Positions 8,191 to 17,478 of a DNA stretch of 64,000 nt are shown piece by piece; within the stretch, counting starts at the first letter, position 1, and each line of letters starts with the position of its first letter. The translations under genes were made by a program, and so were the position numbers. The notes under the pieces were generated by a model, which ran no database searches, was not told the DNA's origin, and saw nothing but the letters and a program-made list of their open reading frames with translations. The stretch is from Mycobacterium sp. DL99 (lineage in GTDB: Bacteria > Actinomycetota > Actinomycetes > Mycobacteriales > Mycobacteriaceae): positions 2,539,655 through 2,603,654 of the forward strand of contig NZ_SJOM01000007.1 in NCBI RefSeq assembly GCF_004762045.1. Reading direction: 5' to 3'.

Positions 8191-10449
8191 ATGTCTGTAG
8201 TTGAACTTGAAGACGGTGTGTTCGAATCCACCGCAACCCTCGACAACGGGAGCTTCGGCACCCGCACCATCCGTTTCGAGACCGGGCGGCTCGCGCAGCA
8301 GGCCGCCGGCTCCGTCGTCGCCTACCTCGACGACGAGACCATGCTGCTGAGCGCGACGACCGCCAGCAAGACGCCGAAGGACCACTTCGACTTCTTCCCG
8401 TTGACCATCGACGTCGAGGAGCGGATGTACGCCGCGGGCCGGATCCCCGGCTCGTTCTTCCGGCGTGAGGGCCGTCCCTCCACCGATGCGATCCTGACCT
8501 GTCGCCTGATCGACCGGCCGCTGCGCCCGTCGTTCGTCAGCGGTCTGCGGAACGAGATCCAGGTCGTGGTCACCGTGCTGAGCCTGGATCCGAAGGATCT
8601 GTACGACGTGCTGGCCATCAATGCCGCCTCGGCGTCGACGCAGATCTCCGGCCTGCCGTTCTCCGGTCCGGTCGGCGGCGTGCGCGTCGCCCTGATCGAT
8701 GGCCAGTGGGTCGCCTTCCCGACCGTCGAGCAGCTGGAGAAGGCTGTCTTCGACATGGTCGTCGCGGGACGCAAGGTGGGCGACGATGTCGCGATCATGA
8801 TGGTCGAGGCCGAAGCCACCGAGAACGTGATCGAGTTGGTCGCCGGCGGCGCCCAGGCTCCCACCGAGGCCGTCGTCGCCGAGGGCCTTGAGGCGGCCAA
8901 GCCGTTCATCGCCACGCTGTGCGACGCTCAGGCAGCGCTGGCCGAGAAGGCCGCCAAGGAGATCGCCGATTACCCGCTGTTCCCGGACTACGCCGACGAC
9001 GTCTACGACGCCGTGGCCGCGGTCGCCACCGACGCGCTGTCGGAGGCACTGACCATCGCGGGTAAGCACGAGCGCGACGACCGCACCAACGAGATCAAGG
9101 TCGAGGTGCTCGAGCGTCTGGGCGATACCTTCGCCGGTCGTGAGAAGGAAATCGGCGCGGCCTACCGCTCGCTGACCAAAAAGCTTGTGCGCCAGCGCAT
9201 CCTGACCGACCACTTCCGTATCGACGGCCGTGGTGTGACCGACATCCGGGCGCTGTCGGCCGAGGTGGCCATCATCCCGCGGGCGCACGGCAGCGCGTTG
9301 TTCGAGCGCGGCGAGACCCAGATCATGGGTGTCACCACGCTGGACATGGTCAAGATGGCCCAGCAGATCGACTCGCTGGGGCCCGAGACCAGCAAGCGCT
9401 ACATGCATCACTACAACTTCCCGCCGTTCTCGACCGGTGAGACCGGTCGCGTGGGTTCGCCCAAGCGCCGCGAGATCGGCCACGGTGCGCTGGCCGAGCG
9501 GGCCCTTGTTCCCGTGCTGCCCAGCGTCGAGGAGTTCCCGTACGCCATCCGTCAGGTGTCGGAGGCCCTGGGTTCAAACGGCTCGACCTCGATGGGCTCG
9601 GTGTGTGCCTCGACCCTGTCGCTGCTGAACGCCGGTGTTCCGCTCAAGGCGCCGGTGGCCGGCATCGCCATGGGCCTGGTCTCCGACCAGGTCGACGGTG
9701 AGACCCGCTACGTGACGCTGACCGACATCCTCGGCGCCGAGGATGCCTTCGGCGACATGGACTTCAAGTGCGCAGGCACCAAGGACTTCGTCACCGCCCT
9801 GCAGCTCGACACCAAGCTCGACGGCATCCCGTCCAAGGTGCTGGCCGGTGCGCTGGCGCAGGCCAAGGACGCGCGCCTGACGATCCTCGACGTGATGGCC
9901 GAGGCCATCGACACGCCCGACGAGATGAGCCCGTACGCACCGCGGATCACCACGATCAAGGTGCCGGTTGACAAGATCGGTGAGGTCATCGGGCCCAAGG
10001 GCAAGATGATCAACTCGATCACCGAGGAGACCGGCGCGTCGATCTCCATCGAGGACGACGGCACCGTGTTCGTCGGCGCCAGCAATGGCGAGGCGGCGCA
10101 GGCCGCGATCGACAAGATCAACGCCATCGCCAACCCGCAGCTGCCCAAGATCGGTGAGCGGTTCCTCGGAACCGTGGTCAAGACCACCGACTTCGGCGCG
10201 TTCGTGTCGCTGCTGCCGGGTCGTGACGGCCTGGTCCACATCTCCAAGCTGGGCCGCGGCAAGCGCATTGCCAAGGTCGAGGATGTGGTGAAGGTCGGCG
10301 ACAAGCTGCGCGTCGAGATCGCCGATATCGACAACCGGGGCAAGATCTCGCTGGTGCTCGTCGACGAAGAGGGCGCGGAGAAGGCCGAGGCAGCTACCGA
10401 CGGTGCTCCGGCTCCGGCCGACGCCGCTGCCGCTGCTGCCGAGTCCTGA
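8191..10449 (+). CDS. pnp: polyribonucleotide nucleotidyltransferase (PNPase)
   Basis: PNPase degrades RNA 3' to 5' by phosphorolysis. The 752-residue protein has two RNase PH-like domains with an all-helical linker, then a KH domain ([17 protein letters not shown], near residue 603) and an S1 domain ([20 protein letters not shown], near 667). The catalytic half contains [20 protein letters not shown] near 415 and [11 protein letters not shown] near 465. The alanine-rich tail after the S1 domain is usual in actinobacteria. The ATG at 8191 is chosen because the conserved start [14 protein letters not shown] lies there, although the frame is open upstream. Confidence 0.97.
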   Translation: MSVVELEDGVFESTATLDNGSFGTRTIRFETGRLAQQAAGSVVAYLDDETMLLSATTASKTPKDHFDFFPLTIDVEERMYAAGRIPGSFFRREGRPSTDAILTCRLIDRPLRPSFVSGLRNEIQVVVTVLSLDPKDLYDVLAINAASASTQISGLPFSGPVGGVRVALIDGQWVAFPTVEQLEKAVFDMVVAGRKVGDDVAIMMVEAEATENVIELVAGGAQAPTEAVVAEGLEAAKPFIATLCDAQAALAEKAAKEIADYPLFPDYADDVYDAVAAVATDALSEALTIAGKHERDDRTNEIKVEVLERLGDTFAGREKEIGAAYRSLTKKLVRQRILTDHFRIDGRGVTDIRALSAEVAIIPRAHGSALFERGETQIMGVTTLDMVKMAQQIDSLGPETSKRYMHHYNFPPFSTGETGRVGSPKRREIGHGALAERALVPVLPSVEEFPYAIRQVSEALGSNGSTSMGSVCASTLSLLNAGVPLKAPVAGIAMGLVSDQVDGETRYVTLTDILGAEDAFGDMDFKCAGTKDFVTALQLDTKLDGIPSKVLAGALAQAKDARLTILDVMAEAIDTPDEMSPYAPRITTIKVPVDKIGEVIGPKGKMINSITEETGASISIEDDGTVFVGASNGEAAQAAIDKINAIANPQLPKIGERFLGTVVKTTDFGAFVSLLPGRDGLVHISKLGRGKRIAKVEDVVKVGDKLRVEIADIDNRGKISLVLVDEEGAEKAEAATDGAPAPADAAAAAAES

Positions 10450-10478
10450 TCACCTCAGCTCGAACCAAGGCGTCTGCA

Positions 10479-11768
10479 CTGAACACCACACATGTCCGCC
10501 GGACAGATCTGCCCGGCGGACTCCGGGTGGTCACTGAGTACATCCCGTCGGTGCGTTCCGCATCCGTCGGAGTCTGGGTGGGTGTCGGCTCCCGCGACGA
10601 AGGACGAAGCGTCGCGGGTGCCGCCCACTTCCTGGAGCACCTGCTGTTCAAGGCCACCCCGACGCGCAGCGCGGTCGAGATAGCTCAGGCTGTCGATGCC
10701 GTCGGCGGTGAGCTGAACGCGTTCACCACTCGCGAGCACACCTGCTACTACGCCCACGTGCTCGATTCCGACCTGGAACTCGCGGTCGATCTGGTGGCCG
10801 ACGTCGTGTTGCGGGGTCGGTGTGCCACCGAGGACGTCGAGGTGGAACGCGACGTCGTCCTCGAAGAGATCGCCATGCGCGACGATGATCCCGAGGACAG
10901 TCTCGGTGACGTCTTCCTGTCGGCGATGTTCGGTGATCACCCGGTCGGACGTCCGGTGATCGGCAGCGTCGAGTCGATCGAGACGATGACACGCGCGCAG
11001 TTGCATTCGTTCCACGTCCGTCGATACACGCCCGAACGGATGATCGTGGCGGTGGCGGGCAACATCGACCACGACGTCGTATTGTCGCTGGTGCGGGAGC
11101 ATTTCGGTCCGCGGCTGGAAGCGGGGCGCACCGCGGTGGCACCGCGTAAGGGCGCTGGACGGGTCGGCGGCAAGCCGTCATTGCTCGTGGTCGACCGCGA
11201 CGGCGAGCAGACCCACGTGTCGCTGGGCGTTCGCACGCCCGGCCGGCACTGGGAACACCGCTGGGCGCTGTCGGTGCTCAACACCGCGCTCGGCGGTGGT
11301 CTGAGTTCCCGTCTGTTCCAACAGATCCGGGAATCCCGCGGCCTGGCCTACTCGGTGTACTCGACGGTGGATACCTTCGCCGACAGCGGGGCGCTCTCGG
11401 TGTATGCGGGATGTCAGCCGGAACGGTTCGACGAAGTGGTCCGGGTGACCACCGATGTTCTGGAAGGCGTTGCCCGAGACGGGATCACCGCCGACGAATG
11501 CCGCATCGCCAAGGGCTCGTTGCGCGGTGGGCTGGTGCTCGGGCTGGAGGATTCCGGATCGCGCATGCACCGGATCGGGCGCAGCGAGCTCAATTACGGT
11601 GAACACCGGACCATCGATCACACGTTGGCCCAGATCGATGCGGTTACTCTCGAAGAGGTCAACGCGGTGGCCCACCAGTTGCTGTCTCGCGACTATGGTG
11701 CCGCGGTACTCGGCCCACATCGGTCCAAAAAGACTCTGCCGCAACAACTTCAAGCTATCGCCGGCTGA
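10479..11768 (+). CDS. pepR: M16-family zinc protease PepR
   Basis: A zinc metalloprotease of the pitrilysin/processing-peptidase family with the inverted motif HFLEH (in GAAHFLEHLLFK) and the distal glutamate in VVLEEIAMRDDD. It follows pnp as in M. tuberculosis. The first in-frame ATG/GTG/TTG is GTG 10527, but the codons before it read HVRRTDLPGGLRVV, matching the conserved first strand of the orthologue. I therefore place the start at CTG 10479, eight bases after an AAGG element, giving 429 residues. A GTG 10527 start would give 413 and lose that strand. Confidence 0.85.
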   Translation: MNTTHVRRTDLPGGLRVVTEYIPSVRSASVGVWVGVGSRDEGRSVAGAAHFLEHLLFKATPTRSAVEIAQAVDAVGGELNAFTTREHTCYYAHVLDSDLELAVDLVADVVLRGRCATEDVEVERDVVLEEIAMRDDDPEDSLGDVFLSAMFGDHPVGRPVIGSVESIETMTRAQLHSFHVRRYTPERMIVAVAGNIDHDVVLSLVREHFGPRLEAGRTAVAPRKGAGRVGGKPSLLVVDRDGEQTHVSLGVRTPGRHWEHRWALSVLNTALGGGLSSRLFQQIRESRGLAYSVYSTVDTFADSGALSVYAGCQPERFDEVVRVTTDVLEGVARDGITADECRIAKGSLRGGLVLGLEDSGSRMHRIGRSELNYGEHRTIDHTLAQIDAVTLEEVNAVAHQLLSRDYGAAVLGPHRSKKTLPQQLQAIAG

Positions 11769-11786
11769 CCCGCTACGCTGGGTCCG

Positions 11787-12665
11787 ATGACGGGACTCTC
11801 GCGACGCAATGTTCTGATCGGTTCGCTCGTGGCGGCGGCTGCCGTCGGTGTGGGTAACGCCGCACCGGCTTTCGCCGCCCCGGTCGATGACCAGATCGCG
11901 GAACTGGAACGTCGTGACAACGTCCTGATCGGCTTGTACGCGGCCAATCTGGCTTCCGGGCGGACGCTCACCCACCGGCACGACGAGATGTTCGCGATCT
12001 GCTCGACCTTCAAAGGCTATGCCGCCGGGCGCGTGCTGCAGATGGTCGGCCGCCGCCAGATTTCGCTGGACAACCGGGTGTTCGTCGACCCGGAGGCGAT
12101 CGTGCCGAACTCTCCGGTCACCGAGACCTACGCCGGTGCCGAGATGACGCTGGCGGAGTTGTGTCAGGCGGCGCTGCAGCGCAGTGACAACACTGCGGGC
12201 AACCTGCTGCTGAAAACGATTGACGGGCCTGCGGGTATCACCGCGTTCGCCCGCAGCGTCGGAGACGAGCGCACCCGCCTGGATCGCTGGGAGGTCGAGT
12301 TGAACTCGGCGATACCGGGGGACCCGAGGGATACCTCCACCCCGGCTGCGCTGGCCATCGGGTACCGGGCGATGTTGGCCGGTGACGCGCTGAACCCGCC
12401 GCAGCGCCGCCAGTTGGAGGACTGGATGCGGGCCAATCAGACATCGAGCATGCGCGCCGGACTCCCGGACAGCTGGACCACTGCCGACAAGACCGGCAGC
12501 GGGGATTACGGCAGCACCAACGATGTCGGGATCGCCTACGGGCCCGACGGGCAACGGTTGTTGTTGGCTGTGATGACGCGGTCACAGGCCGACGACCCGA
12601 AGGCCGACAACCTGCGCCCGCTCATCGGTGAGCTGACGGCTCTCGTGCTGCCGTCGTTACTCTGA
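11787..12665 (+). CDS. bla: class A beta-lactamase with Tat signal
   Basis: A secreted serine beta-lactamase that hydrolyses penicillins and related drugs. All class A motifs are present: STFK (S73, K76 of the precursor), SDN (133-135), the omega-loop ExxLN (E169 to N173) and KTG (235-237). The N-terminus SRRNVLIG followed by a hydrophobic stretch and AFA-AP is a twin-arginine signal, as in other mycobacterial beta-lactamases. At 292 residues it has normal length. TACGCT at 11774-11779 lies seven bases before the ATG, so the mRNA is probably leaderless. The 3' end overlaps the convergent heat-shock gene by nine bases. Confidence 0.95.
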   Translation: MTGLSRRNVLIGSLVAAAAVGVGNAAPAFAAPVDDQIAELERRDNVLIGLYAANLASGRTLTHRHDEMFAICSTFKGYAAGRVLQMVGRRQISLDNRVFVDPEAIVPNSPVTETYAGAEMTLAELCQAALQRSDNTAGNLLLKTIDGPAGITAFARSVGDERTRLDRWEVELNSAIPGDPRDTSTPAALAIGYRAMLAGDALNPPQRRQLEDWMRANQTSSMRAGLPDSWTTADKTGSGDYGSTNDVGIAYGPDGQRLLLAVMTRSQADDPKADNLRPLIGELTALVLPSLL

Positions 12666-13127
12666 GTGCTCGGCGGATCCGATTGCGGCCGAGCCGTTCT
12701 CGGCACCCTGGATCGCGATCTGCCGGGCTCCCGCGGGGTTCTGCGACAACGGCACGCGCACGGTAAGGATGCCGCGCTCGTAGCCGGCCGTGATGTTCTC
12801 CTCGTCGGCTTCCGCGGGCAGCGTCACGGTGCGCAGGAACGAGCCGTAGGAGAACTCCGACCGCGCCGTGGTGTCGGCTCGCTCGGAACGCTCGGCCTTC
12901 ACCGTCAGCTGGCCGTCGGCCACGGTGATCTGAACATCGCTCGCGGGATCGATACCGGGGATCTCGGCCCGCAGTTCGTAGTGGTCTTCGGTGACCTCGT
13001 CCTCGATGCGCATGAGGTTGCGCTCGAAGATGGGGCGCAGGCTGGCGAACGGTGTGATCCCGGCGAAGAACTCCGAGAGCTCGGGCAGCAACGGGCGGGG
13101 CTGGTGCGCGACGGGCAGGTTGACCAT
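12657..13127 (-). CDS. small heat-shock protein (Hsp20/alpha-crystallin)
   Basis: A 156-residue chaperone of the HSP20 family. The alpha-crystallin domain covers roughly residues 38-130: [13 protein letters not shown], then TVKAERSE, then [15 protein letters not shown] and the closing [11 protein letters not shown]. Such proteins hold unfolded polypeptides under heat, hypoxia or stationary phase. The start at 13127 follows a GAGGAG site. A GCTTG-N11-CAAGC inverted repeat at 13178-13198 upstream could be an operator, but it is a poor match to the HspR element and I see no DosR box. Confidence 0.93.
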   Translation of the reverse strand: MVNLPVAHQPRPLLPELSEFFAGITPFASLRPIFERNLMRIEDEVTEDHYELRAEIPGIDPASDVQITVADGQLTVKAERSERADTTARSEFSYGSFLRTVTLPAEADEENITAGYERGILTVRVPLSQNPAGARQIAIQGAENGSAAIGSAEHSE

Positions 13128-13283
13128 GGGTGACTCCTCAGTCCTGGAACGTAGATCGGAGGAAAAGGCCTTGTGAGGCTTGCCCTTTCGATCCAAGCAC
13201 CGGCGTCGAGCCACCGGTCGAATGTGCGGTGAACAGCGTGCATACGGGCGGCTGCCGGGCATCGCCGGTACTGGAATGCACAT

Positions 13284-13313
13284 CGCCCGGCCGGAGCGAA
13301 CTCCAGCCGGGCG
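13284..13313 (-). terminator. hairpin after ald
   Basis: The arms CGCCCGGC and GCCGGGCG enclose a second stem GGAG-CGAA-CTCC with a single mismatched pair between them, a very stable hairpin starting 13 bases after the ald stop. No T-run follows, as is common for mycobacterial terminators. It separates ald from the heat-shock gene transcribed in the same direction. Confidence 0.75.
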
Positions 13314-13326
13314 GCGGTGCGTGAGA

Positions 13327-14442
13327 TCAGGCCAGGACAGTGGCCGGATCGGTGAACGGCATGTCGAGGTCGATGGCCACCTGCTCGGACAGCAGCGCGC
13401 CCTCATGCGTAGAGAGGCCCTTGGCGAGTGCCTGGTCGGCCTCGCAGGCGGCCTTCCAGCCCTTGTCTGCCAACTTGAGCACGTACGGCATGGTGGCGTT
13501 GGTCAGCGCGAACGTCGACGTGCGCGGCACCGAGCCGGGCATGTTGGCCACGCAGTAGAACACCGTGTCGTGAACGGCGAACGTCGGATCGTCGTGGGTG
13601 GTGGGACGCGAATCCTCGAAGCAGCCACCCTGGTCGATGGCGATGTCGACCAGCACCGCGCCCGGCTTCATGTGGGACACCGTCGAATTGGTGACCAACT
13701 TGGGGGCCTTGGCCCCGGGGATCAGCACCGCGCCGATCACGAGGTCGGCCTTCTTGACGGCCTCCTCAAGTTCCAGGGACGACGAGTAGCGGGTCTCGAT
13801 GCTGCTACCCGACTCGTTGTCGATCTTGCGCAGCGTGTTGATGTTCAGATCGAACACCGTGACGTGGGCGCCCATGCCCTTGGCGATACGGGCGGCGTTG
13901 TAGCCGGCGACGCCACCGCCGATGACGACGACCTCGGCAGGCGCGACGCCGGGGACGCCTCCCATCAGCACGCCGCGGCCGCCCTGTGTGCGCATCAGGT
14001 GGTAGGAGCCGACCTGTGCGGACAGGCGGCCGGCGACCTCGCTCATCGGGGCGAGCAGCGGCAGCGCCCCGTCAGCGGTTTGAACCGTCTCATATGCGAT
14101 CGAGGTGGTACCCGAGGCCAGCAGTGCGTCGGTGCATTCCTTGGATGCCGCCAGGTGCAGATAGGTGAACAGCGTCTGGCCCTTGCGCATGCGCGAATAC
14201 TCGGCCGCGATGGGCTCCTTGACCTTGAGGAGCAGTTCGGCCTCGGCCCAGACCTGGTCGGCCGTGGCCACGATCTCGGCACCGGCGGCCTTGAAGTCGT
14301 TGTCGGTGATGGCTGAGCCTTCGCCGGCGTCGGCCTGAATGATCACGTCGTGACCGCGTCGGGTCAGCTCCGCCACGCCCGCCGGGGTGATCGCCACTCG
14401 GTACTCGTTGTTCTTGATCTCGGTCGGGATGCCGACGAGCAT
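13327..14442 (-). CDS. ald: alanine dehydrogenase
   Basis: Ald interconverts L-alanine and pyruvate plus ammonia with NAD(H) and also reduces glyoxylate, useful in nitrogen supply and in redox balance under low oxygen. The 371-residue length equals the M. tuberculosis enzyme. Seen are the family start MLVGIPTEIKNNEYRVAI, the catalytic Lys in LLKVKEP, the active-site His in TYLHLAA (near residue 96) and the NAD-binding VVIGGGVAGYNAA near residue 172. The start has an AAGGAG site five bases upstream. The divergent Lrp-type gene is very probably its regulator AldR. Confidence 0.97.
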   Translation of the reverse strand: MLVGIPTEIKNNEYRVAITPAGVAELTRRGHDVIIQADAGEGSAITDNDFKAAGAEIVATADQVWAEAELLLKVKEPIAAEYSRMRKGQTLFTYLHLAASKECTDALLASGTTSIAYETVQTADGALPLLAPMSEVAGRLSAQVGSYHLMRTQGGRGVLMGGVPGVAPAEVVVIGGGVAGYNAARIAKGMGAHVTVFDLNINTLRKIDNESGSSIETRYSSSLELEEAVKKADLVIGAVLIPGAKAPKLVTNSTVSHMKPGAVLVDIAIDQGGCFEDSRPTTHDDPTFAVHDTVFYCVANMPGSVPRTSTFALTNATMPYVLKLADKGWKAACEADQALAKGLSTHEGALLSEQVAIDLDMPFTDPATVLA

Positions 14443-14535
14443 GGTCGCTCCTTCAAGGTTGGGTGCTGACAATAATTGTGAAGAACCTTCGGTAAGTGAG
14501 CAATATCTCCGATGAAGATTCGTTAGAGTCGCTGG
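14443..14535. promoter_or_regulatory. ald/aldR divergent control region
   Basis: An AT-rich 93-base region between divergent genes. It contains GAAG-AAC-CTTC and nearby GAAG/ATTC elements that could serve as Lrp-type sites for AldR. TAGAGT at 14524-14529 lies six bases before the aldR GTG (leaderless layout), while ald has a Shine-Dalgarno site. The assignment of AldR sites is inference. Confidence 0.5.
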
Positions 14536-15048
14536 GTGTCTGAAGAATCGTCAAACATGCCGGGCCGCACGGCCCGTTCGCCGAAGGATGTTCGGGCTGA
14601 ACTCGACGAGGTGGACCGCCGAATTCTGCTCGCGTTACATGCCGATGCCCGTATGTCGAACAGCGCACTGGCCGACGCGGTCGGGGTCGCCGCGTCGACC
14701 TGTCACGGTCGGGTGCGCAGGCTCCAGGAGATCGGGGTGATCCGGGGCTTCTATACCGACATCGATCCGGCTGCGGTGGGGCTCAGCCTGCAGGCGATGA
14801 TCTCGGTGAGTCTGCAGTCGAACGCGCGGGGCAAGATCCGAAACTTCATCGCCCATATCCGCCAACTGCCGCAGGTGATGGACGTGTACTTCCTGGCCGG
14901 GGGAGACGACTTCATCCTGCACGTGGCCGCGCGTGACACCGAGGATCTGCGGGCGTTCGTGGTGGAGCACCTCAACGCCGACGCCGACGTCGCGGGCACG
15001 CAGACCTCGCTGATCTTCGAGCACCTGCGCGGGGCGTCACCGCTCTGA
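14536..15048 (+). CDS. aldR: Lrp/AsnC-family regulator AldR
   Basis: A 170-residue regulator. The N-terminal HTH (DRRILLALHADARMSNSALADAVGVAASTCHGRVRRL, split about residues 28-65) is followed by the RAM/AsnC ligand-binding domain with QAMISVSLQ, VYFLAGGDDFILHVA and a C-terminal LIFEHLRG. In M. tuberculosis the orthologue Rv2779c controls the neighbouring ald in response to amino acids. The GTG start fits a leaderless mRNA. Confidence 0.93.
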   Translation: MSEESSNMPGRTARSPKDVRAELDEVDRRILLALHADARMSNSALADAVGVAASTCHGRVRRLQEIGVIRGFYTDIDPAAVGLSLQAMISVSLQSNARGKIRNFIAHIRQLPQVMDVYFLAGGDDFILHVAARDTEDLRAFVVEHLNADADVAGTQTSLIFEHLRGASPL

Positions 15049-15050
15049 CA

Positions 15051-15812
15051 TCACTGCGCCCGCAGTACCAATCCGTTGCCGTCGGCGCCTGAGAGCTTCA
15101 ACTCGTCGGCGTCGACGGAGGTCTGCACCGTGCCCTTGAGCACTCGCAGCACGGCCTGCTCAACCTCGGCAACCTCCGGTGGGCAGGCCATCCTGGTGGT
15201 GGCCAACGGGCCGAAGTCGATGACGGCCGGTGACCCGGAAACTGTTGCGTGGCCGGTGATCCGGTTGCAGCCGGTCGAGCCGCTGACCGCGCCGTCATCC
15301 CCGATGGTCAACGTGGGCTTGGACTGCTCGAGCGCGACCGAGGTGGTGACCGCCTGCGCGGACACCAGACTGGTGACCTGCCAGGTGGTGCCGGTCAGCG
15401 GGCGATCCGGATCGGCCACTTTCTTGTCCCGCAACGTGACGGTCGCGGCGTCGGTGCGCAACGTGAGGGAATCGCCGGACAGCGCCCAGGTTGGCTTGGC
15501 GTCGAAGAACTTTGACACCCAGGCATCCGAATCGCCGACCGGCGGCGGGCAGGCCATCATCGTCATGGCCAGTTGGGTGGTGATCCGGCCCTCGGCCAGA
15601 TCGGCGGTGCCCGAGCCGTGGTTGCAGCCGGCGTACGTGCTGATCCGATTCCCGTCGAAACCGACCGTCAACGGCCCGCCGCCGGGGATCTGGTCACCTT
15701 CGACCCGCTCCGACACGAACGTGCGGCCGTCGAGCGTGGTGTCATCGGCGGCCGCGTTGTCGGAACAGCCCGCCATAGCAAGGACGGCGAGGGCGATGGG
15801 AAAGAGGCGCAT
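15051..15812 (-). CDS. lipoprotein with two META domains
   Basis: A 253-residue predicted lipoprotein: signal MRLFPIALAVLAMAGC with lipobox at residues 13-16. Two META/HslJ-like domains follow, each with the typical core of glycine-cysteine-asparagine (STYAGCNHGSG near residue 62, SGSTGCNRITG near 178) and a later MMACPPP or RMACPPE. META proteins of this kind are associated with stress or antibiotic tolerance in other bacteria, but the function here is unknown. TAGCGT lies six bases before the ATG on the minus strand, a leaderless layout. Confidence 0.88.
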   Translation of the reverse strand: MRLFPIALAVLAMAGCSDNAAADDTTLDGRTFVSERVEGDQIPGGGPLTVGFDGNRISTYAGCNHGSGTADLAEGRITTQLAMTMMACPPPVGDSDAWVSKFFDAKPTWALSGDSLTLRTDAATVTLRDKKVADPDRPLTGTTWQVTSLVSAQAVTTSVALEQSKPTLTIGDDGAVSGSTGCNRITGHATVSGSPAVIDFGPLATTRMACPPEVAEVEQAVLRVLKGTVQTSVDADELKLSGADGNGLVLRAQ

Positions 15813-15878
15813 ACGCCTACGCTAGGTGAACGCGTCTCGATATCCGGGGATCCCCGACCAACCAAGGCGGCTCGGATC

Positions 15879-16928
15879 TCACAACGTGGCAACCACGTCG
15901 AACTCGTACCCGTCCGCGACGGCGATGTGCACGTCTTGATGCATCAGCCCACCGCTGGCGTGGACGAAACCGCGTGGACCGTCATAGCTCACCGAGCCGC
16001 GATGTAGCGCCATCTCGTCTACGTCGGTCGACGCGGCCGCGGTCGCCAGGGCACCGAGTGTGGCGACACCCTCGTAACAGGATTCAGCGGCGTTGTTCAG
16101 CGGTGGCGCGCTCGGCCCGAATCTGTGCACATAGTCGGACATGAAGTCCTGTGCGCTCGCCGAGACCAGATTCTGAAAGTAGCTCGCAGCCACGTACAGG
16201 TTCTCGGTGGCATCCGCGCCGCTGGCCAGCAGCATGTTCTCCTCCATCAGCGGGCTGAACCGGAGGATGCGGTGATGCAGGCCCTGTTCGCTGAAGGCTC
16301 GGTTGAACGCCACGGCATCGCGGCCCACCAGCAGCATGATGATGCCCTCGGCGCCACTGTGCTCGATGCGCGGTAGGACACGGGAATAGTCGGTGGTGCC
16401 GTAGTTGACGTAGACCTCCTCCACGATCTGCAGATCCAGTTGGTGGCAGTACTCCCGAATCGCCGGCACGGTGCGCCGCGGCCACACGTAGTTCGCGCCG
16501 ACCACCGCCCACCGCTGGACGCCGATGTTCTCCTGCAGCCACCGCAGCGCGGGTGCGATCTGCAACGCGGGAGTTTCGCCTGAACAGATGACACCCGGGC
16601 GGGACTCGCCACCCTCGTAGAGGGACGTGTACACGTAGGGGATCCGGTGGGTCAGCACCGGTGCGAGTTGTTCACGGACCGTCGAGATGTGCCAGCCGGT
16701 CACCGCGTGGATCTGGTCGTGGGACATCAATTGCATGATCTCGTTCTGCAGTTCGGGGCCGGGGAGGCTGGCGTCGATCACCTCGATCTCGACTTCGCGG
16801 GCGAGGATGCCGCCGTTGTCATTGAGCGTGGCGGCGGCGAGCTTCGCCACGGCCTCGCATGACGGGCCGTACATCCCGCCCGGGCCTCGCAGTGGAATGA
16901 CAAGTCCGATGCGGTAATTCCGCGACAT
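15879..16928 (-). CDS. AmiC/UrtA-like amide-binding sensor protein
   Basis: A 349-residue periplasmic-binding-protein fold of the Leu/Ile/Val type without an export signal, matching the AmiC branch of cytoplasmic amide sensors. Landmarks are GLVIPLRGPGGMYGPSCEAV, LNDNGGILAREVEIEVIDA, WAVVGANYVWPR and the aromatic-rich C-terminal half. It should bind a short-chain amide or urea and relay this to expression of the amide genes. The ATG at 16928 is preferred because AAGGAGG lies seven bases upstream; the ATG at 16934 would sit on top of that site. It is divergent from the MarR gene. Confidence 0.85.
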   Translation of the reverse strand: MSRNYRIGLVIPLRGPGGMYGPSCEAVAKLAAATLNDNGGILAREVEIEVIDASLPGPELQNEIMQLMSHDQIHAVTGWHISTVREQLAPVLTHRIPYVYTSLYEGGESRPGVICSGETPALQIAPALRWLQENIGVQRWAVVGANYVWPRRTVPAIREYCHQLDLQIVEEVYVNYGTTDYSRVLPRIEHSGAEGIIMLLVGRDAVAFNRAFSEQGLHHRILRFSPLMEENMLLASGADATENLYVAASYFQNLVSASAQDFMSDYVHRFGPSAPPLNNAAESCYEGVATLGALATAAASTDVDEMALHRGSVSYDGPRGFVHASGGLMHQDVHIAVADGYEFDVVATL

Positions 16929-16980
16929 CGCCATGCCTCCTTGCGCCCCATCGCATGGGCACAGCAGCGTAATATTCATC

Positions 16981-16990
16981 TGGAAGTATT
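16981..16990. promoter_or_regulatory. half-site TGGAAGTATT in the amiC-like/marR gap
   Basis: TGGAAGTA is shared with the arms of the long inverted repeat upstream of the formamidase gene (19461-19497). Nearby AATATTC at 16971-16977 is a weak partner arm. The common sequence suggests one regulator, most simply the adjacent MarR protein, acts at both promoters. Confidence 0.5.
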
Positions 16991-17025
16991 GCGTTTGGAA
17001 CGAAGTCCAGCAAGGGGGTCAAACT

Positions 17026-17457
17026 GTGCGGACCGATCGGGACGAGGTCGTCCCGTTGCTGGAAACGCTCGCCATCGACCGGGCCGCCGCGCTGGTGCGT
17101 GCCGCCGTGCGCAGCGGCCTTGCCGGTTCGGGACTCACGCTGGACCAATGGCGGGTGATCGACCATCTGGCATCGGTGCGGGAAGCCACCATGAGTTCGG
17201 TCTCCACCGTCACCCTCATACCCGGGCCGAGCCTCACTCGCACGGTGGACCGGCTCGTCGACGCAGCACTGGTCTACCGGACGCTGGATTCCTACGATCG
17301 GCGCCGCATGATGGTCCGCCTGAGTGAGCGTGGCGTCGACCGGCATCGTGAACTGGCTCCGGCGGTGTCGGCTGCACTCGAGCGGGCGTGTTCCCCGCTG
17401 ACCGGGGCGGAATTGGGTGAATTGGGAACGCTTCTGGCGAAGCTTGCCGGCGACTGA
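17026..17457 (+). CDS. MarR-family regulator of the amide locus
   Basis: A 143-residue winged-helix protein: LTLDQWRVIDHLAS, then the recognition segment STVTLIPGPSLTRTVDRLVD and the wing YDRRRMMVRLSERG are diagnostic of MarR. The start is GTG with AAGGGGG upstream. Position beside an AmiC-like sensor, an AmiS channel and a formamidase parallels the acetamidase regulon of M. smegmatis, where the MarR-like AmiA is the repressor. The substrate that relieves repression is not evident. Confidence 0.87.
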   Translation: MRTDRDEVVPLLETLAIDRAAALVRAAVRSGLAGSGLTLDQWRVIDHLASVREATMSSVSTVTLIPGPSLTRTVDRLVDAALVYRTLDSYDRRRMMVRLSERGVDRHRELAPAVSAALERACSPLTGAELGELGTLLAKLAGD

Positions 17458-17478
17458 GACCGGTCGAAGTGGGCGCGA

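Noticed and set aside
10492..10683. ATG 10492 as an alternative start after pnp
   Set aside because: It is in another frame, gives a 63-residue product with no family resemblance, and overlaps the conserved start of the pepR frame.
13131..13160. A possible DosR box before the small heat-shock gene
   Set aside because: Only GACT-CCTC-AGTC is symmetrical; the GGGAC/GTCCC cores of the DosR consensus are missing and the segment overlaps the ribosome-binding site.
15844..15855. Palindrome CGGGGATCCCCG
   Set aside because: A short self-complementary 12-mer without a spacer, between convergently unimportant ends; such palindromes arise often by chance in GC-rich DNA.
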